Positions 22,366 through 24,464 of a stretch of 24,464 nt of DNA are shown piece after piece; the first letter of the stretch is position 1, and each line of letters opens with the position of its first letter. Made by a program: the position numbers and the translations under genes. The DNA is taken from contig DAHXKW010000084.1 in the NCBI GenBank assembly GCA_027366195.1, forward strand, positions 1 through 24,464, given 5' to 3'. The notes under the pieces were generated by a model. It saw only the letters and a list, made by a program, of their open reading frames with translations, ran no database searches and was not told where the DNA came from. The DNA comes from Alphaproteobacteria bacterium (GTDB taxonomy: Bacteria; Pseudomonadota; Alphaproteobacteria; G02398745; G023898745).

Positions 22366-22521
22366 GTGATTCCCCGGGCGTTACTGGTTCTTGTCCGAAG
22401 GACTTAGAACCAGTTATGAACCGGAGTCCAGCAAGGTTAAACTGATCCTCGGATAGGCTGAATCTATAGCTCGCGATGCGCACACAGCCTGTAACTTCCG
22501 GAGAACCAGATCTGGAATCCA
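22366..22521. repeat. Palindrome-rich intergenic repeat between trmD and the antitoxin gene
   Basis: The ends are imperfect inverted repeats (GTGATTCC at 22366-22373; GGAATCCATCAC at 22510-22521). Inside is a strong hairpin: ACTGGTTCT (22383-22391) with AGAACCAGT (22406-22414), plus an inner GTCC/GGAC stem. Its GC is higher than that of adjacent genes. It resembles small palindromic elements, but no second copy is in this window. One edge coincides with the break in the toxin gene. Confidence 0.5.
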
Positions 22522-22524
22522 TCA

Positions 22525-22561
22525 CTTTTGCACGAACGAGAAATGTAAGCTTATAAAGCAT
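22525..22561 (-). pseudogene. Truncated RelE/StbE-type toxin (first 12 codons only)
   Basis: The antitoxin ends in ...WDAL, and an ATG at 22561 overlaps its stop by 11 nt, as usual in antitoxin-toxin operons. It reads MLYKLTFLVRAK, matching the start of RelE/StbE toxins (M-x-Y-x-L-x-F-L-x-x-A-K), and then runs into the repeat, where the frame becomes unrelated (VMDSRSGSPEV). The remaining approximately 75 codons are not found before trmD. Confidence 0.6.
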
Positions 22562-22790
22562 CCCAGGCGACTTCAATTTCTTGATCGTTCTTTCTATCTT
22601 CAATCACCTTTACCCAGTGCGCGTCTTCCAAAGCATTTATAATCCGAACATATAAATCTTTAGGAATACAGTATCCAATTGGTTCATCGCGATCAAAAAT
22701 AGCAACAGGTTCATCATGCTTCCAAATAGCCCTGGGATCATTTTGCAATTCAGCAATAGTTGCAGAATAGTTTGAGAAAATTTCTTTCAT
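22551..22790 (-). CDS. Phd/YefM (StbD)-type antitoxin, orphaned
   Basis: 79 residues from the ATG at 22790; the frame extends upstream to 22868 but those residues are unlike the family. The N-terminal half matches Phd/YefM DNA-binding antitoxins (NYSATIAELQNDPRAIW, EPVAIFDRDEPIGYCIP), the middle has a helix YVRIINALEDAHWVKVIEDR, and the end (EIEVAWDAL) is the typical acidic toxin-neutralising tail. Such proteins repress their own operon and bind RelE/StbE toxins. The partner toxin is truncated here, so the gene may persist as a regulator or to counter related toxins elsewhere. Confidence 0.8.
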   Translation of the reverse strand: MKEIFSNYSATIAELQNDPRAIWKHDEPVAIFDRDEPIGYCIPKDLYVRIINALEDAHWVKVIEDRKNDQEIEVAWDAL

Positions 22791-22820
22791 AGCCCACCCA
22801 CAATTTCTAAACCACTTACC

Positions 22821-22829
22821 ATTGTAACA
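22821..22829 (-). promoter_or_regulatory. Extended -10 promoter for the antitoxin gene
   Basis: On the minus strand TGT precedes TACAAT (22826-22821), an extended -10. The predicted start is about 24 nt before the ATG at 22790. No good -35 is seen. Confidence 0.4.
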
Positions 22830-22938
22830 CTCTACCCACATTGTTTTATAGAAGTGACTGGCGATCAAGCCATTGGAGAAGGTAATTTAACTCTTTACGC
22901 CTAAAAAACAAGGATGTTGTTTCATTATTTTCCCAGAA

Positions 22939-22985
22939 CACAATTGTATTGTGGGCAAGCATAATCCAAAACACAATGATGTTTT
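22939..22985 (+). promoter_or_regulatory. Two inverted repeats in the leader of the coiled-coil operon
   Basis: CACAAT-TGT-ATTGTG (22939-22953) is a perfect 6-bp dyad, and AAAACA-CAATGA-TGTTTT (22968-22985) another. Both contain CACAAT. They lie 89-135 bp upstream of the gene at 23074 and could be operator sites or RNA hairpins. An unused AAGGAGGA follows at 23025-23032. Confidence 0.35.
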
Positions 22986-23073
22986 AGGTTTTAAAAACTT
23001 CCAAATCTTAACTCAATGTTAACCAAGGAGGACTACTTAACAGATATAAATTAACCTTTATTAGGGAAATATT

Positions 23074-23814
23074 ATGATCACACTGTTATTGTCTTGTGTT
23101 TATCCTTTACACACCAAAGCGGGATATTGGCGACATAAAATCACAAAACACTTTACTGGACACACAGAAGAATATAAAAAAGCTAAGCAACAAATTCGAG
23201 AGCTTGAAAAAAAATACATAAAAGAAATACGAGAAAAAAGTGAAGAACTTAATAAGGTGGTACGTCATGACAAAAGTAAATTAGACAGAGCCCTTCAGGA
23301 ACTTGACAATTTCGAAAGTGAAATAAAAGAAAAATTTGAGGGGGAAGTAAATGATCTAAAAACAGATCTGCGAAGCCAAGGGAATAACTTTGAAGCAAAA
23401 GATTTAGAAAATAATGTAAAAGAAATTGTGGAAAGACTAGACAGAAGACTAAAACAAGCCGAAGAAACTTTACAAAAAGGTGGAAAATATACTGGAAGGT
23501 TTGCACGAAAGAAAGAAGAACTACATCCTTTTGGTCATGAATCTAATACACGACCTATGGATGAAGCTCACACCCCTCTAGAAAATGTGACTTCTGCCGT
23601 CAACCATCATTCTAGGGAAGAAGATGGGCACCACCCTCGTGAAGAAAACACACAGGCTGAAGAAAAGCCTCAAAATAAATCTATGGAAGCAATACAAACA
23701 GAATTTACTCGAGCTTTAAATGAACGCAAAGGAAAAGAGGTAGAGGTATATAAAGAATTCAGAGAAAGATACAAAGAGTACATCTTCAAGAGAGGAAATG
23801 TCACAAAAAAATAG
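23074..23814 (+). CDS. Predicted exported coiled-coil protein with His/Glu-rich linker, unknown
   Basis: 246 residues, no family recognised. A short hydrophobic start (MITLLLSCVYPLHTKAG) could be a signal peptide, with an alternative lipobox-like LLSC (Cys8) that lies rather early. Residues about 31-135 are charged, heptad-like coiled coil (for example ELEKKYIKEIREKSEELNK). The middle (150-200) is low complexity, with a His/Glu/Arg near-repeat (HHSREEDG, HHPREENT). A second helix covers 204-240 and the end is basic. The ribosome-binding site is TAGGGA 9 nt before the ATG. It forms a likely operon with the gene at 23844 (29-nt gap). Confidence 0.7.
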   Translation: MITLLLSCVYPLHTKAGYWRHKITKHFTGHTEEYKKAKQQIRELEKKYIKEIREKSEELNKVVRHDKSKLDRALQELDNFESEIKEKFEGEVNDLKTDLRSQGNNFEAKDLENNVKEIVERLDRRLKQAEETLQKGGKYTGRFARKKEELHPFGHESNTRPMDEAHTPLENVTSAVNHHSREEDGHHPREENTQAEEKPQNKSMEAIQTEFTRALNERKGKEVEVYKEFRERYKEYIFKRGNVTKK

Positions 23815-23843
23815 CTAACCACATATTTTAAAAGGAGTGTATT

Positions 23844-24320
23844 ATGATTTTAACATTTTTATCATCTGTTTGTTTTGCTGAAGAATCAGATATAAGCGCT
23901 TTATTAGCCAGGATTCAGAACATGGTTCAAAAAATGGAGCAAGAAAGTAAAGAGGCTGAAGAACAAAAACGACACATACAAGAGGAGATAAGCCGTTTAG
24001 CAAAAGAAGCAGCAACGAACCAAACGTCTATTAAAGGAAAAGAAGAGACCATAAGAGATTTGAAGGGTAAGATTAAACCTATAAGAGATGGACTTGAACG
24101 CTCAAAGGGAGATACTAGAAAAACTGAAGAACAACTCACAGAACTCTACAAAGCCTTAAATAAGGCAGGTAAAGAACTACATGCGATGCAGCTAGAACAA
24201 CATAAAAACAAAAAAGCAACAGAAGAACAGCGCCGATTAGAGAAAGCACAAGAAGGGAAGCTCGCTGAACACGCACACAAAAAACATGAAATTAAAAATG
24301 CGATACATAGTATCATCTAG
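23844..24320 (+). CDS. Predicted exported coiled-coil protein, unknown
   Basis: 158 residues. The N-terminus MILTFLSSVCFAEES is a very short, uncharged signal-like sequence with a plausible cleavage after CFA. The rest (about 16-155) is almost wholly charged helix with heptad pattern, for example QKMEQESKEAEEQKRHIQEE and EEQRRLEKAQEGKLAEHAHK, broken by a Gly/Pro region around 75-90 (KGKIKPIRDGLE). A strong AAGGAG ribosome-binding site lies 7 nt before the ATG. It shares style with the preceding gene and with the gene at 5496, but no clear sequence identity is seen. Its role is unknown; secreted structural or effector-like protein is inference. Confidence 0.75.
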   Translation: MILTFLSSVCFAEESDISALLARIQNMVQKMEQESKEAEEQKRHIQEEISRLAKEAATNQTSIKGKEETIRDLKGKIKPIRDGLERSKGDTRKTEEQLTELYKALNKAGKELHAMQLEQHKNKKATEEQRRLEKAQEGKLAEHAHKKHEIKNAIHSII

Positions 24321-24395
24321 GAGAAATAACCCATATTTATGGTGTTTCTTGGACGTGTCAAATGATTTGCATCCTGATTTCCCATAAAATTATAC

Positions 24396-24464
24396 CTAGG
24401 TTTTGGTGGGGAGCTCGATGTTCAAGGCACTCAAGATGTTCCGCTGTGATTTTGTGAGTTCTGT
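24396..24464 (-). CDS. Possible transposase C-terminus, cut by the window edge
   Basis: On the minus strand a frame enters from the right edge and ends at TAG 24398-24396 after 22 codons. The residues (LTKSQRNILSALNIELP near the end) look like the helix-turn closing segment of IS4/IS1634-type transposases, and codons are GC-richer than in the neighbouring coiled-coil genes. The alternative is a plus-strand ATG at 24418 behind GGGGAG. Only 69 bases are visible, so this is tentative. The remaining bases 24321-24395 hold nothing recognised. Confidence 0.35.
   Translation of the reverse strand, partial: TELTKSQRNILSALNIELPTKT

Noticed and set aside
22383..22414. Hairpin as a rho-independent terminator of the antitoxin operon
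   Set aside because: No T-run follows on either strand; better explained as part of the palindromic repeat.
1..24464. CRISPR array or prophage
   Set aside because: No regularly spaced direct repeats and no phage structural or integrase genes were seen.

Overview
The window (about 24.5 kb, AT-rich) reads as chromosome of a low-GC alphaproteobacterium with a reduced, densely packed genome. The Holosporales / Paracaedibacter-type endosymbionts are my best guess, inferred from gene content rather than from any marker. Supporting signs are SecB, RlpA, a type VI secretion TssA, short palindromic repeats of the kind common in such genomes, secreted coiled-coil proteins, a toxin-antitoxin remnant and mobile-element debris. 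No rRNA, tRNA or CRISPR array was recognised.

Layout. 1-2.2 kb: a 3' gene fragment of unknown function, then tssA and fabG on the minus strand, with a palindromic repeat just upstream of fabG. 2.3-5.4 kb: a tight plus-strand run accB-glmU-gpmI with overlapping ends. 5.4-6.6 kb: a coiled-coil protein with a very short signal-like N-terminus, and a promoter driving a possible 47-residue peptide. 6.6-10.0 kb: housekeeping genes: secB-tmk (minus), rpmB and rnhB (plus), rlpA-miaA (minus). 10.0-11.1 kb: an odd island of elevated GC with hairpins and a GGA tract, a 265-bp element with perfect 25-bp inverted ends, and an Arg-rich small ORF. 11.1-15.4 kb: the most novel part, a 1112-residue membrane protein (zinc-ribbon-like N-terminus, two duplicated LRR-like blocks, several membrane segments), divergent from a two-pass membrane protein with a Cys/Ser-rich tail. 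15.5-18.3 kb: a VOC protein, a PqiC/YmbA-like lipoprotein, sodB, and rpsF-rpsR-ftsB. 18.3-20.2 kb: a VanX-type D-Ala-D-Ala dipeptidase coupled to an M23 endopeptidase behind a palindromic operator-like site. 20.4-22.9 kb: a DUF218/YdcF-like protein, rplS and trmD, then a palindromic repeat that cuts off a RelE-type toxin and leaves its Phd/YefM antitoxin orphaned. 23.0-24.5 kb: two more signal-plus-coiled-coil genes and a probable transposase C-terminus at the edge.

Themes. Envelope work recurs: RlpA, M23, VanX, FtsB, GlmU, PqiC-like lipoprotein and SecB. Candidate host- or surface-facing products are the three coiled-coil proteins, the LRR giant and TssA. Genes are packed with 1-16 nt same-strand overlaps and long convergent 3' overlaps (59 and 56 nt). 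Several ORF starts should be trimmed (fabG, secB, miaA, the PqiC-like gene, rplS, the antitoxin).
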